Positions 18,432 through 26,613 of a stretch of DNA of 64,000 nt are shown here, one piece after another (within the stretch, counting starts at the first letter, position 1; each line of letters starts with the position of its first letter). The position numbers and the translations under genes were made by a program. The stretch is taken from contig VFZU01000005.1 in NCBI GenBank assembly GCA_016870995.1, positions 56,580-120,579 of the forward strand. The letters run 5' to 3'. The stretch comes from Acidobacteriota bacterium. Lineage in GTDB: Bacteria; Acidobacteriota; Terriglobia; Bryobacterales; Bryobacteraceae. Below the pieces are notes generated by a model. That model made no database searches. It was given only the letters and a program-made list of their open reading frames with translations, and had not been told where the DNA came from.

Positions 18432-20345
18432 TTACTTCTTGTCGTCGACGTCAACAAACTCGGCGTCCACAACGTTGTCCTTCGGCTTTTCAGCGCCAGG
18501 AGCATCGGCGTTCGGGGCTGCACCGGGCTGAGCACCCGAGGCTTCCGTCTTGTACATCGCCTCGGCCAGCTTGTGGCTCGCCTGCGTGAGTTTGTCCGTT
18601 GCGCCGCGGATCTGTTCGGACGTAGCCGACTCGTCCTTCAGCACACGCTTCAGCTCTTCCAGTTCGCTCTCGACAGCCTTGCGGTCGTCGGCGCTCACCT
18701 TGTCGCCGTGGTCCTTGATCATCTTTTCGATGTTGTAGGCCATCGAGTCGCCTTGATTGCGGGCCTCGATTGCTTCCTTCTTCTTGCGATCGTCGGCGGC
18801 GTTCAGCTCGGCGTCCTTCGCCATCTTCTCCACTTCCTCTTTGCTCAAGCCAGAGCTGGAGGTGATGGTGATCTTCTGTTCGTTCTTGGTGCCCTTATCG
18901 GTGGCCGACACGTTCAAGATGCCGTTGGCGTCGATGTCAAACGTCACTTCGATCTGCGGCACGCCACGCGGCGCCGGCGGAATTCCAACCAGCTGGAACA
19001 CGCCCAGCAACCGGTTGTCCTTCGCCATCGGGCGCTCACCCTGGAAGATCTTGATGTCCACCGACGTCTGGCTGTCCGCCGCCGTCGAGAACGTCTCGCT
19101 CTTCTTGGTTGGGATCGTCGTGTTGCGCTCGATCAACTTGGTGAACACACCACCCAGCGTTTCGATACCGAGCGACAGCGGAGTGACGTCGAGCAACAGC
19201 ACATCCTTCACTTCGCCGCCAAGCACACCACCCTGGACAGCGGCGCCCACGGCCACCACTTCGTCCGGGTTCACGGTCATGTTCGGTTCCTTGCCGAAGA
19301 AGTTGCGCACCATCTCGCGCACCTTCGGGATACGGGTGGAACCGCCCACCAGCACCACTTCGTCGATCTTCGACGGAGACACACCAGCGTCCGAGATCGC
19401 CTGCTTGCACGGCTCGATCGTCCGCTGCAGGATCAAGTCGACCATCTGCTCAAACCGGCCGCGCGTCAGCTTCTTCTCAAGGTGCTTCGGGCCGCTGGCA
19501 TCCGCCGTGATGAACGGCAGATTGATGTCCACTTCGAGCTTGCTTGACAGTTCGATCTTCGCCGTCTCAGCCGCATCACGCAGCCGCTGCAGCGCCATCT
19601 TGTCCTTGCCGAGGTCGATGCCGTTTTCGTTCTTGAATTCTTCGATCAGCCACTGCACGATCCGTTCGTCGATGTTGTCGCCGCCGAGGTGCGTGTCGCC
19701 ATTGGACGACTTCACTTCCACCACGCCGTCGCCGACTTCGAGAATCGAGATGTCGAAGGTGCCGCCGCCGAAGTCATACACGGCGATCGTTTCGTCCTTC
19801 TTCTTGTCGAGGCCGTAGGCGAGCGCCGCCGCCGTCGGCTCGTTGATGATGCGCTTCACTTCAAGGCCGGCAATCTGCCCGGCGTCTTTCGTCGCCTGCC
19901 GCTGCGCGTCGTTAAAGTAAGCCGGTACCGTGATCACGGCCTCGGTCACCTTTTCACCGAGATAGGCTTCCGCCGCTTCCTTCAACTTCTTCAGAACCAT
20001 CGAGCTGATTTCGGGCGGAGCATACTGCTTGCCCTGTACTTCAATCCGCGCGTCCCCGTTGTCCCCACCCTTCACGGCGTAAGGAACCAGCTTGGCTTCC
20101 TCGCTCACTTCGTTGACGCGGCACCCCATAAAGCGCTTTGCGGAGTAAATGGTATTCTCGGGGTTGGTGACGGCCTGTCGCTTGGCCACCTGACCCACCA
20201 GCCTCTCTCCGCCCTTGGTGAACCCGATAACCGAAGGCGTCGTTCTCGCACCTTCCTGGTTGGGGATCACTACCGGCGAACCGCCTTCCATCACCGAAAC
20301 AACAGAATTGGTTGTTCCAAGGTCAATCCCAATGATTTTTCCCAT
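18432..20345 (-). CDS. dnaK: Molecular chaperone DnaK
   Basis: [22 protein letters not shown]...[17 protein letters not shown]...[19 protein letters not shown]. Confidence 0.98.
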   Translation of the reverse strand: MGKIIGIDLGTTNSVVSVMEGGSPVVIPNQEGARTTPSVIGFTKGGERLVGQVAKRQAVTNPENTIYSAKRFMGCRVNEVSEEAKLVPYAVKGGDNGDARIEVQGKQYAPPEISSMVLKKLKEAAEAYLGEKVTEAVITVPAYFNDAQRQATKDAGQIAGLEVKRIINEPTAAALAYGLDKKKDETIAVYDFGGGTFDISILEVGDGVVEVKSSNGDTHLGGDNIDERIVQWLIEEFKNENGIDLGKDKMALQRLRDAAETAKIELSSKLEVDINLPFITADASGPKHLEKKLTRGRFEQMVDLILQRTIEPCKQAISDAGVSPSKIDEVVLVGGSTRIPKVREMVRNFFGKEPNMTVNPDEVVAVGAAVQGGVLGGEVKDVLLLDVTPLSLGIETLGGVFTKLIERNTTIPTKKSETFSTAADSQTSVDIKIFQGERPMAKDNRLLGVFQLVGIPPAPRGVPQIEVTFDIDANGILNVSATDKGTKNEQKITITSSSGLSKEEVEKMAKDAELNAADDRKKKEAIEARNQGDSMAYNIEKMIKDHGDKVSADDRKAVESELEELKRVLKDESATSEQIRGATDKLTQASHKLAEAMYKTEASGAQPGAAPNADAPGAEKPKDNVVDAEFVDVDDKK

Positions 20346-20390
20346 ACGTTTGAATCCTCCGGCCTCATTTAGCCTACTCATAGTATTGAA

Positions 20391-20411
20391 TGTGAGTCTT
20401 CTGTTGTCAAG
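20391..20411 (-). promoter_or_regulatory. HAIR-like HspR operator overlapping dnaK -35
   Basis: Minus strand reads CTTGACA-ACAGAAG-ACTCACA; HAIR consensus CTTGAGT-N7-ACTCAAG (10/14 arm matches, exact 7-nt spacer); contains TTGACA, with TACTAT 19 nt downstream. Confidence 0.6.
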
Positions 20412-21120
20412 TCTTAGTGCACAAAATGTGAGGCCCACTCTCACCATTGCCGCCGCGTCCGATTTGGCCCCTCTGGAACCCCTCTTTCGCGAAGCCTTCC
20501 CGCTCGGCGATCTCACCTTCACCTTTTCCTCCTCTGGGGTTCTGGCCCGCCAGATCGAGAATGGTGCTCCTTTTGACCTGTTCCTTTCGGCTAACGAAGA
20601 CTTCATGCGGCAGCTGGTGAAGAAGAATAAGGTGATTCAGGAGGAGATCCAGGTCTATGCGATCGGGCGTATCGGGCTCTGGGCCAAGTCCGGGGCGATT
20701 CGCCAAATTACGGATCTTGATCAACCCGCCGTCCGCGTGATCGCGGTCGCCAACCCCCAACTCGCCCCTTACGGCCAAGCCGCCATGGCCGCGCTTTACA
20801 AAACAAAGCTCCTCGACAAGGTGAAGGACAAGCTGGTTTACGGCGAGAACATTCGCCAGACCCAACAATTCGCCGAAACCGGCAATGCGGACTGCGCGAT
20901 TCTCAGTTGGAGTCTGATCTATAACAAGGGCGGCTATCTGATTCCCGACAACCTGCATCCCGCCATTCGCCAGGTGGCCGCACCCATCCGGCAAAAGGGC
21001 AGCAAGAATACCAAGCTGGCCGACGCCTTCATCAATTTCCTGGTCTCACCTGTCGGCCGCTCGATCTTTGCCCAGCACGGCTTCAACCTGCTGCCGGCCG
21101 CTCCCAGCCTGCGCCGCTAG
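20392..21120 (+). CDS. Molybdate ABC transporter substrate-binding protein (ModA-like)
   Basis: [59 protein letters not shown]; start uncertain (GTG 20392 vs ATG 20332). Confidence 0.85.
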   Translation: MSLLLSSLSAQNVRPTLTIAAASDLAPLEPLFREAFPLGDLTFTFSSSGVLARQIENGAPFDLFLSANEDFMRQLVKKNKVIQEEIQVYAIGRIGLWAKSGAIRQITDLDQPAVRVIAVANPQLAPYGQAAMAALYKTKLLDKVKDKLVYGENIRQTQQFAETGNADCAILSWSLIYNKGGYLIPDNLHPAIRQVAAPIRQKGSKNTKLADAFINFLVSPVGRSIFAQHGFNLLPAAPSLRR

Positions 21121-21126
21121 CGGCTC

Positions 21127-22143
21127 TTACGATTGCGCCTTGAGGTTACCGATGATGGCATTGGTGAACTGCGTCGTGTTGGCCGTGCCACCCACATCGG
21201 GCGTCAGTTGGTCGCCTTGAGAATAGGTGAGCTCAATCGCCTTCTGTAGCTTCGCTGCCGCAGCCGGCTCCTTCAAGTGTTCGAGCATCAGCACGCTCGA
21301 GCGCAACAGCGCTGTTGGGTTCGCTTTACCTTGGCCGGCAATGTCCGGGGCACTTCCATGCACGCTCTCAAACACAGCGTAGTTGTCGCCCATGTTTGCT
21401 CCCGCCGCCACGCCCAGGCCGCCCACGAGGCCCGCAGCCAGGTCGCTCAGGATGTCCCCATATAGGTTCGGCAGCAACAAGATGTCAAACTGCTCGGGCC
21501 GCGTCACCAACTGCATCGAGGCGTTGTCGACGATCAGCTCGTTGTAGGCCAGATGCGGATAATCAGCCGCAATCTCGCGGCAGCACCGCAGAAACAAGCC
21601 ATCGGCGAGCTTCATAATGTTCGCCTTGTGAATTGCCGTCACCCGCTTGCGCAATTGCCGCGAACCATAGCGAAAGGCCGCTCGCGCGATGCGCGTCGAG
21701 GCCGTCCGCGTGATCACCTTGATTGAAGTGATCACATCGGGCACCACCTCATGCTCAAGGCCTGAATACAGGTCTTCGGTGTTCTCGCGAAAGATCACCA
21801 TATCGAGTGCTACATCGTCGAATCGCGTATGCAAGCCCGGCAGCGACTTCACCGGCCGCACGTTCGCATAAAGGTCGAGCTTCTTACGCAACGCCACATT
21901 GACGCTCTGAAATCCCCCACCCACGGGCGTCGTCACCGGCCCCTTCAAGCCAACTTTCGTTTTCTCAATCGAAGCCACAACGTCGCCCGGCAGCGACTCG
22001 CCCGTCGCCCGGATCCGGTCTCCCGACAGCTCAACCCGCTCCCACTCGATCGCAACCCCAGTTGCGGCCAGTACCCGCTCGGCCGCCTCGGCAACTTCGG
22101 GCCCGATCCCGTCGCCCGCAATTAACGTAATCAGATGTGCCAT
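21127..22143 (-). CDS. Isocitrate/isopropylmalate dehydrogenase family (NAD-IDH-like)
   Basis: LIAGDGIGPEV; VIFRENTEDLYSGLEHEV; NLYGDILSDLAAGLVGGLGVAAGANMG. Confidence 0.9.
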   Translation of the reverse strand: MAHLITLIAGDGIGPEVAEAAERVLAATGVAIEWERVELSGDRIRATGESLPGDVVASIEKTKVGLKGPVTTPVGGGFQSVNVALRKKLDLYANVRPVKSLPGLHTRFDDVALDMVIFRENTEDLYSGLEHEVVPDVITSIKVITRTASTRIARAAFRYGSRQLRKRVTAIHKANIMKLADGLFLRCCREIAADYPHLAYNELIVDNASMQLVTRPEQFDILLLPNLYGDILSDLAAGLVGGLGVAAGANMGDNYAVFESVHGSAPDIAGQGKANPTALLRSSVLMLEHLKEPAAAAKLQKAIELTYSQGDQLTPDVGGTANTTQFTNAIIGNLKAQS

Positions 22144-22172
22144 AGCTCCAGCCTGACAGATACTGATAGAGA

Positions 22173-23705
22173 ATGGCAAAAATCACGCACGCTCTGTTGA
22201 GCGTCACCGACAAGACGGGTCTCGCCGAATTCGCACTCGGCCTATCGAAACTGGGAGTTGAACTGATCTCGACTGGCGGTACCGCCAAGCTCCTGCGCGA
22301 AACCGGCCTCGCCGTAAAGGATGTCAGCGAACTCACCGGCTTCCCCGAAATGCTCGACGGTCGCGTCAAGACCATCCATCCCCGCGTTGCCGCCGGCGTA
22401 CTCGCCATGCGCGCCAAGCCAAACCATATGGCTTCGCTCGCCGAACACCAAATCCCCCTCATCGACATGGTCGTTGTTAATCTGTACGAATTTGAGAAGG
22501 CAGCCGCCAAGCCCGGCGTCACCCACGAAGAACTCATTGAAAACATTGACATTGGCGGCCCCACCATGATTCGCGCCGCCGCCAAAAACTACCAGGACGT
22601 CGCCGTCGTCACCCGGTCTGAGGACTACCCGTCCCTGCTCGCCGAGCTCGAATCAAACGAAGCCAATCTGTCAGCGACTACCCATTGGGATCTGGCCAAG
22701 AAGGCTTTCTCCACCACCGCTGCCTACGACGCCGCGATCACCCGCACCCTCGAGCAGATCCCCACCCCAGTCGCAATGCCCGACCGCCTCGTCATCAACG
22801 TCGCCAAGAAGATCCCTCTGCGCTATGGTGAAAACCCCCACCAGTCCGCCGCCCTCTACGCTGCCGGAAAACACGGCATCGCCAACGCCACCCAACTCCA
22901 GGGCAAAGAACTCAGCTACAACAACCTCGTCGACCTCGATGCCGCCTGGCAGTTGATCTGCGAATTCGACCTGCCTTCGAGCGCCATCATCAAGCACACC
23001 AACCCTTGCGGCTGCGCCAGCGCCACAACTCTCGCCGAATCCTATCGCAAGGCCTTCGCCGCCGACCCCATCAGTGCCTTCGGCGGCGTGCTTGCCTTCA
23101 ACTGCGAAGTCGATGCCGAGACGGCCACCGAAATCGCCAGGACCTTCATCGAAGCCGTCGCTGCCCCGGGCTATTCAAACGAAGCCAGTGCAATCTTAAG
23201 CGCCAAGAAAAACCTGCGTTTACTTGTAGTTGCGCCCGGTGGGCTGGATGAGCCGGTCGTGAAGACCATCACCGGCGGCTACCTCGTACAAAGTGCAGAC
23301 CGCAAGCCGTACATCCGCTCTGAAGCAAAGGTGGCCACCGCTGTTGCCCCCACCGAAGCCCAGTGGGTGGCCCTCGAATTTGCCTGGCGCGTCGTGAAGC
23401 ACGTCAAATCGAACGCGATCGTCTATGCCACCGATGGCCAATTGATCGCCGCCGGCGCAGGCCAGATGAGCCGCGTTGATAGCGTCAAGTTCGGAGCCTC
23501 CAAGGCAATCCTCCCGCTCGAAGGCTGCGTGGTCGCGAGCGACGCCTTCTTCCCCTTCCCCGACGGGCTTGAAGCTGCGGCCTCTTTTGGCGCGAAGGCC
23601 TTCATTCAGCCCGGAGGCAGCGTGAAGGACGAAGAAGTCATCGCCGCCGCCAACCGCCTCGGCGTTGCCATGATTCTCACCGGCTACCGTAACTTCCGTC
23701 ACTAA
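22173..23705 (+). CDS. purH: Bifunctional AICAR formyltransferase/IMP cyclohydrolase
   Basis: ALLSVTDKTGLAEFA; RVKTIHPRVAAGVLA; LRYGENPHQSAALY; KHTNPCGCA; QPGGSVKDEEVIAAA. Confidence 0.97.
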   Translation: MAKITHALLSVTDKTGLAEFALGLSKLGVELISTGGTAKLLRETGLAVKDVSELTGFPEMLDGRVKTIHPRVAAGVLAMRAKPNHMASLAEHQIPLIDMVVVNLYEFEKAAAKPGVTHEELIENIDIGGPTMIRAAAKNYQDVAVVTRSEDYPSLLAELESNEANLSATTHWDLAKKAFSTTAAYDAAITRTLEQIPTPVAMPDRLVINVAKKIPLRYGENPHQSAALYAAGKHGIANATQLQGKELSYNNLVDLDAAWQLICEFDLPSSAIIKHTNPCGCASATTLAESYRKAFAADPISAFGGVLAFNCEVDAETATEIARTFIEAVAAPGYSNEASAILSAKKNLRLLVVAPGGLDEPVVKTITGGYLVQSADRKPYIRSEAKVATAVAPTEAQWVALEFAWRVVKHVKSNAIVYATDGQLIAAGAGQMSRVDSVKFGASKAILPLEGCVVASDAFFPFPDGLEAAASFGAKAFIQPGGSVKDEEVIAAANRLGVAMILTGYRNFRH

Positions 23706-23716
23706 GAGGCACAATA

Positions 23717-24292
23717 GTGTTCATGGTCAAACCCATGAGCCGCCGTGCGGCAATCTTCACAACTGCGAGCCTGGCGCCTGCGCAAACCAGCGCTTCCGAC
23801 CTCGATCGCGTCAAGGTCGGCGCCGCCGCGCCCGCCTTTGAATTGCCCTCCGCCTCAGGGGGCAAGCTGAGTCTTGAAAGCCTGAAGGGCAAGAACACAG
23901 TGCTCGTGTTCTACCGCGGCTATTGGTGACCCTATTGTGCAACGCAGCTAGTTGAGCTGCACAGCCTACTGCCCGCCAACCTGCAGGCGAACACCAACAT
24001 CGTCGCGATCGCTCCTGACCCGCTCGAAAAACTCCGCGACATCATCCCCAAGGTCAAAGCCAAGACTTCCGACAAGTTTCTGATCACACTGCTCGCTGAT
24101 GCCGATCACGCGGTGATTGATCGCTATGGGTTGTTGAACGAACAAGCCGTAACCAGAGGACGGTTTCTTCCGCATCCGACAACCTATGTGCTCGACAAGC
24201 AAGGCATCGTGCGCTGGAAGTTCACCGAGAAGGATTACAAGATTCGCCCGACCAACGAGGCGATTCTGACTGAACTGAAAAAGCTGCCCTAG
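23717..24292 (+). CDS. Probable selenoprotein: AhpC/TSA peroxiredoxin-like protein with in-frame TGA (Sec71) at 23927-23929
   Basis: 192 codons (incl. stop) in one frame; VLVFYRGYW[TGA]PYCATQLVELHSLLP...IVAIAPDPLEKLRDI...DADHAVIDRYGLLNEQAVTRGRFLPHPTTYVLDKQGIVRWKFTEKDYKIRP*; TGA sits where homologues have the catalytic Cys (RGxWCPxC); AAGAGG SD-like 7 nt before GTG 23717. Confidence 0.8.
23944..23960 (+). promoter_or_regulatory. Candidate bacterial SECIS hairpin
   Basis: GCAGCT-AGTTG-AGCTGC: perfect 6-bp stem, 5-nt loop with GU, 14 nt after the TGA. Confidence 0.6.
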
Positions 24293-24900
24293 CCCTCGGC
24301 GCGGCCGACGAGGATGATTCCTAACTTGATGCCACCCGCATTTGTGTAGAGCACCCAGTCGTGCTCGCCGAGCATCTTCAGGCCAGGCTCGAAGCTCTCT
24401 TCTTCTTTCCAGAAGCTGAACACCGAAGGATGCGGCGTACCGCTCGCCTTGTGGCTCATTTCCATCAATTCGTTGAAAGAAGGTTTGGCGGCGAGATCCT
24501 TATCGACGGCAATCGGTGTGAGTAGGAGGAAGTCGCGCTGCGGCGCTGCGCCCTGATGGTCGCCGTTTTGCGGGAAGTAGCTGTAGCGCATGGTGTAAAC
24601 GCCTGGGTTCACCGTCTGGCCACGGCGGTCGTTGAACTTGGCCGTGAACTGGATGATCCCCATGAAAGTGCCATGCTCCACCTCAGGCAGAGTGACGGCT
24701 TGCTCGTCCGATTTCGCGCTCGTCGGAATCGGGCTGCGCATCCAGACTTCGCAAATCACTTTACCGGAGGCATCGACAATCTTTGCCCCTTGCTTTGAGA
24801 CTTGATCGGCGGCCGCCGGAGCGCCTGCCGAGGTCTCAAGTTTGTACTGGCCAAAGGTCAAGGTCTGGCTCAGCAATGCGATCGCGAACAAAAACTTCAT
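24289..24900 (-). CDS. Secreted hypothetical protein
   Basis: 203 aa with signal peptide MKFLFAIALLSQTLTFG. Confidence 0.65.
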   Translation of the reverse strand: MKFLFAIALLSQTLTFGQYKLETSAGAPAAADQVSKQGAKIVDASGKVICEVWMRSPIPTSAKSDEQAVTLPEVEHGTFMGIIQFTAKFNDRRGQTVNPGVYTMRYSYFPQNGDHQGAAPQRDFLLLTPIAVDKDLAAKPSFNELMEMSHKASGTPHPSVFSFWKEEESFEPGLKMLGEHDWVLYTNAGGIKLGIILVGRAEG

Positions 24901-24904
24901 ACTT

Positions 24905-25810
24905 TTATTTTAAGAGGGGCAGCAGCACCGCGTCGACATTGGCGTCGTTCCATTCCGCAATGCGCACCCCCCGATGTAAACTCCAGTTCTCAATCAGTTC
25001 GACGCTCTCCTCAGGCCCAAGTTTCACGAGTGGACCAAAGGTTTCCAGCTCAAGGAAATCGGCATTGGTAAACGTCTGAAAGCTGCAGAAATACTCCGGA
25101 TATACCTTGCCGGCTTCGGCCTTGTACTGCTTGAGAAAGAGCTCTCCATTCAGTAGATACGCGCCGAACGTGTGTGGATTGAAAAGTCCTACCTTTTGCG
25201 GAGAGGTGGCGTGCCGGTCCTGCCGCAGGCCGAGGTACTTTTTCATGAAGATCCAGCGCGGATCGCTGAGATCCGTGTAGGCCCACATCACCAGCGGGTT
25301 GGTGGGCTCAAGCATCTCGGGATGTGTGCCGCGCGGCGGAAAGCCCGTGATGCCGACGCCTCCCTGAGCCATCACCGATGGTGCCCAAGGCGCGAATTCG
25401 AGCGCCATGCGATTTCGGTTGATGATGCGATGCACGACCTTCACTTCGCTGCCGGTCGCTGCAAGATAAATGTCCATCACCTTCTGCAGGCCGGTTTCCG
25501 GCTCCGTCGCTTGCGTCGCGCGAACCATGTCGCCCATCACTTCCACCGTGACGGGCGAGTTGTCGAGCCCGTAGGTGTAGCGAGCGTCTTCAGGGCCGAT
25601 CCAAAGGCGATGGCCGCCGCGGATCTGCCAGCTGGTTTCCCCCGTGCCACCCATTTGCTCGGAGAACTCTTTGAACAGGTTCTGCCCTCCGACAAAGCCA
25701 AAACGGATCACTCGCGGGCCGACGTCAGCCGTCAAAATCAGTTCTACTTGCGCATTTGAAATGCGGTAGCAATTGGGCCAGCCGCCGTAGGAAATCTTCT
25801 CAACTTGCAT
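24905..25810 (-). CDS. Hypothetical protein, possibly galactose mutarotase-like fold
   Basis: MQVEKISYGGWPNCYRISNAQVELILTADVGPRVIRFGFVGGQNLFKEF. Confidence 0.6.
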   Translation of the reverse strand: MQVEKISYGGWPNCYRISNAQVELILTADVGPRVIRFGFVGGQNLFKEFSEQMGGTGETSWQIRGGHRLWIGPEDARYTYGLDNSPVTVEVMGDMVRATQATEPETGLQKVMDIYLAATGSEVKVVHRIINRNRMALEFAPWAPSVMAQGGVGITGFPPRGTHPEMLEPTNPLVMWAYTDLSDPRWIFMKKYLGLRQDRHATSPQKVGLFNPHTFGAYLLNGELFLKQYKAEAGKVYPEYFCSFQTFTNADFLELETFGPLVKLGPEESVELIENWSLHRGVRIAEWNDANVDAVLLPLLK

Positions 25811-25821
25811 CAGCGTCTAGC

Positions 25822-26613
25822 TTATCGAAAGTGGTCCCAACCCTTGGGCGGCAAGGGCGAACCTGGGCGTCCCGCCACCACAATTCCAATCTCGTGAAAG
25901 GGTTTTCCCAGCGGCTTGGGGCTAGCCACTAGCAGCTCATAATCTTCGCCATGGTGCCAGGCCTGTTCAAGCGTCGCACCGCGATGGATTGGTGGCGCGG
26001 CGGTGATCTCGCAGGTCACGCCAGAGGCGAGCAGCATCCGGTCCAGGTCCATTGAAAGACCATCGGTGATGTCCATCGCCGCATGCGCGTTCGCTCTCAC
26101 CGTCTCGATCAAATCAAGTCGTGGCTTGGGCCGCTTCTTCCAGATGCCAAGGGGGCCGCTCACATAAAGCCGGTCGCCCGGCTTTGCGCCGCTGCGCAGG
26201 ATGGCCTTACCTTTGGGCACCGAGCCACAGAGAACTACATCTACGTGTACTTTGTCGCTGCGGGAGAGATCTCCACCCGCAAGTGCAATCTTGTGAGAGA
26301 ACACGCCGCTGAAGAATGGCTTGACGAAGTCCGGGTCTGGTACAGCCAGAGAGATCAAGGCAAAGCGGGGCGTGGCGGCCATGGCGGCCAGATCTGAAAC
26401 ACCGCGAGCCATCGCCTTGTAGCCCACTTCGCGGGGTGTGTAATCAGGCAGCGTGAAGTGGCGGCCTTCGATTGTGAAGTCTGTAGTGAAAACCAGATCT
26501 TCACCACGTGAAGGGCGATACACGGCGCAATCATCGCCAATGCCTACTTCGATTCCCTCGCCAAAGCGGGGAGCCCGCTTGCGAATCCAATCAATGAGGC
26601 CACGCTCGTTCAT
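25822..26613 (-). CDS. thiL: Thiamine-monophosphate kinase
   Basis: GIGDDCAVYRPSRGEDLVFTTDFTIEGRHF; GDRLYVSGPLG; AMDITDGLSMDLDRML; HHGEDYELLVA. Confidence 0.9.
   Translation of the reverse strand: MNERGLIDWIRKRAPRFGEGIEVGIGDDCAVYRPSRGEDLVFTTDFTIEGRHFTLPDYTPREVGYKAMARGVSDLAAMAATPRFALISLAVPDPDFVKPFFSGVFSHKIALAGGDLSRSDKVHVDVVLCGSVPKGKAILRSGAKPGDRLYVSGPLGIWKKRPKPRLDLIETVRANAHAAMDITDGLSMDLDRMLLASGVTCEITAAPPIHRGATLEQAWHHGEDYELLVASPKPLGKPFHEIGIVVAGRPGSPLPPKGWDHFR

Noticed and set aside
17174-18589. 471-aa plus-strand ORF antisense to dnaJ
   Set aside because: Shadow ORF across a definite dnaJ gene
18573-19818. Long plus-strand ORFs antisense to dnaK
   Set aside because: dnaK is unambiguous; antisense frames are a codon-bias artefact
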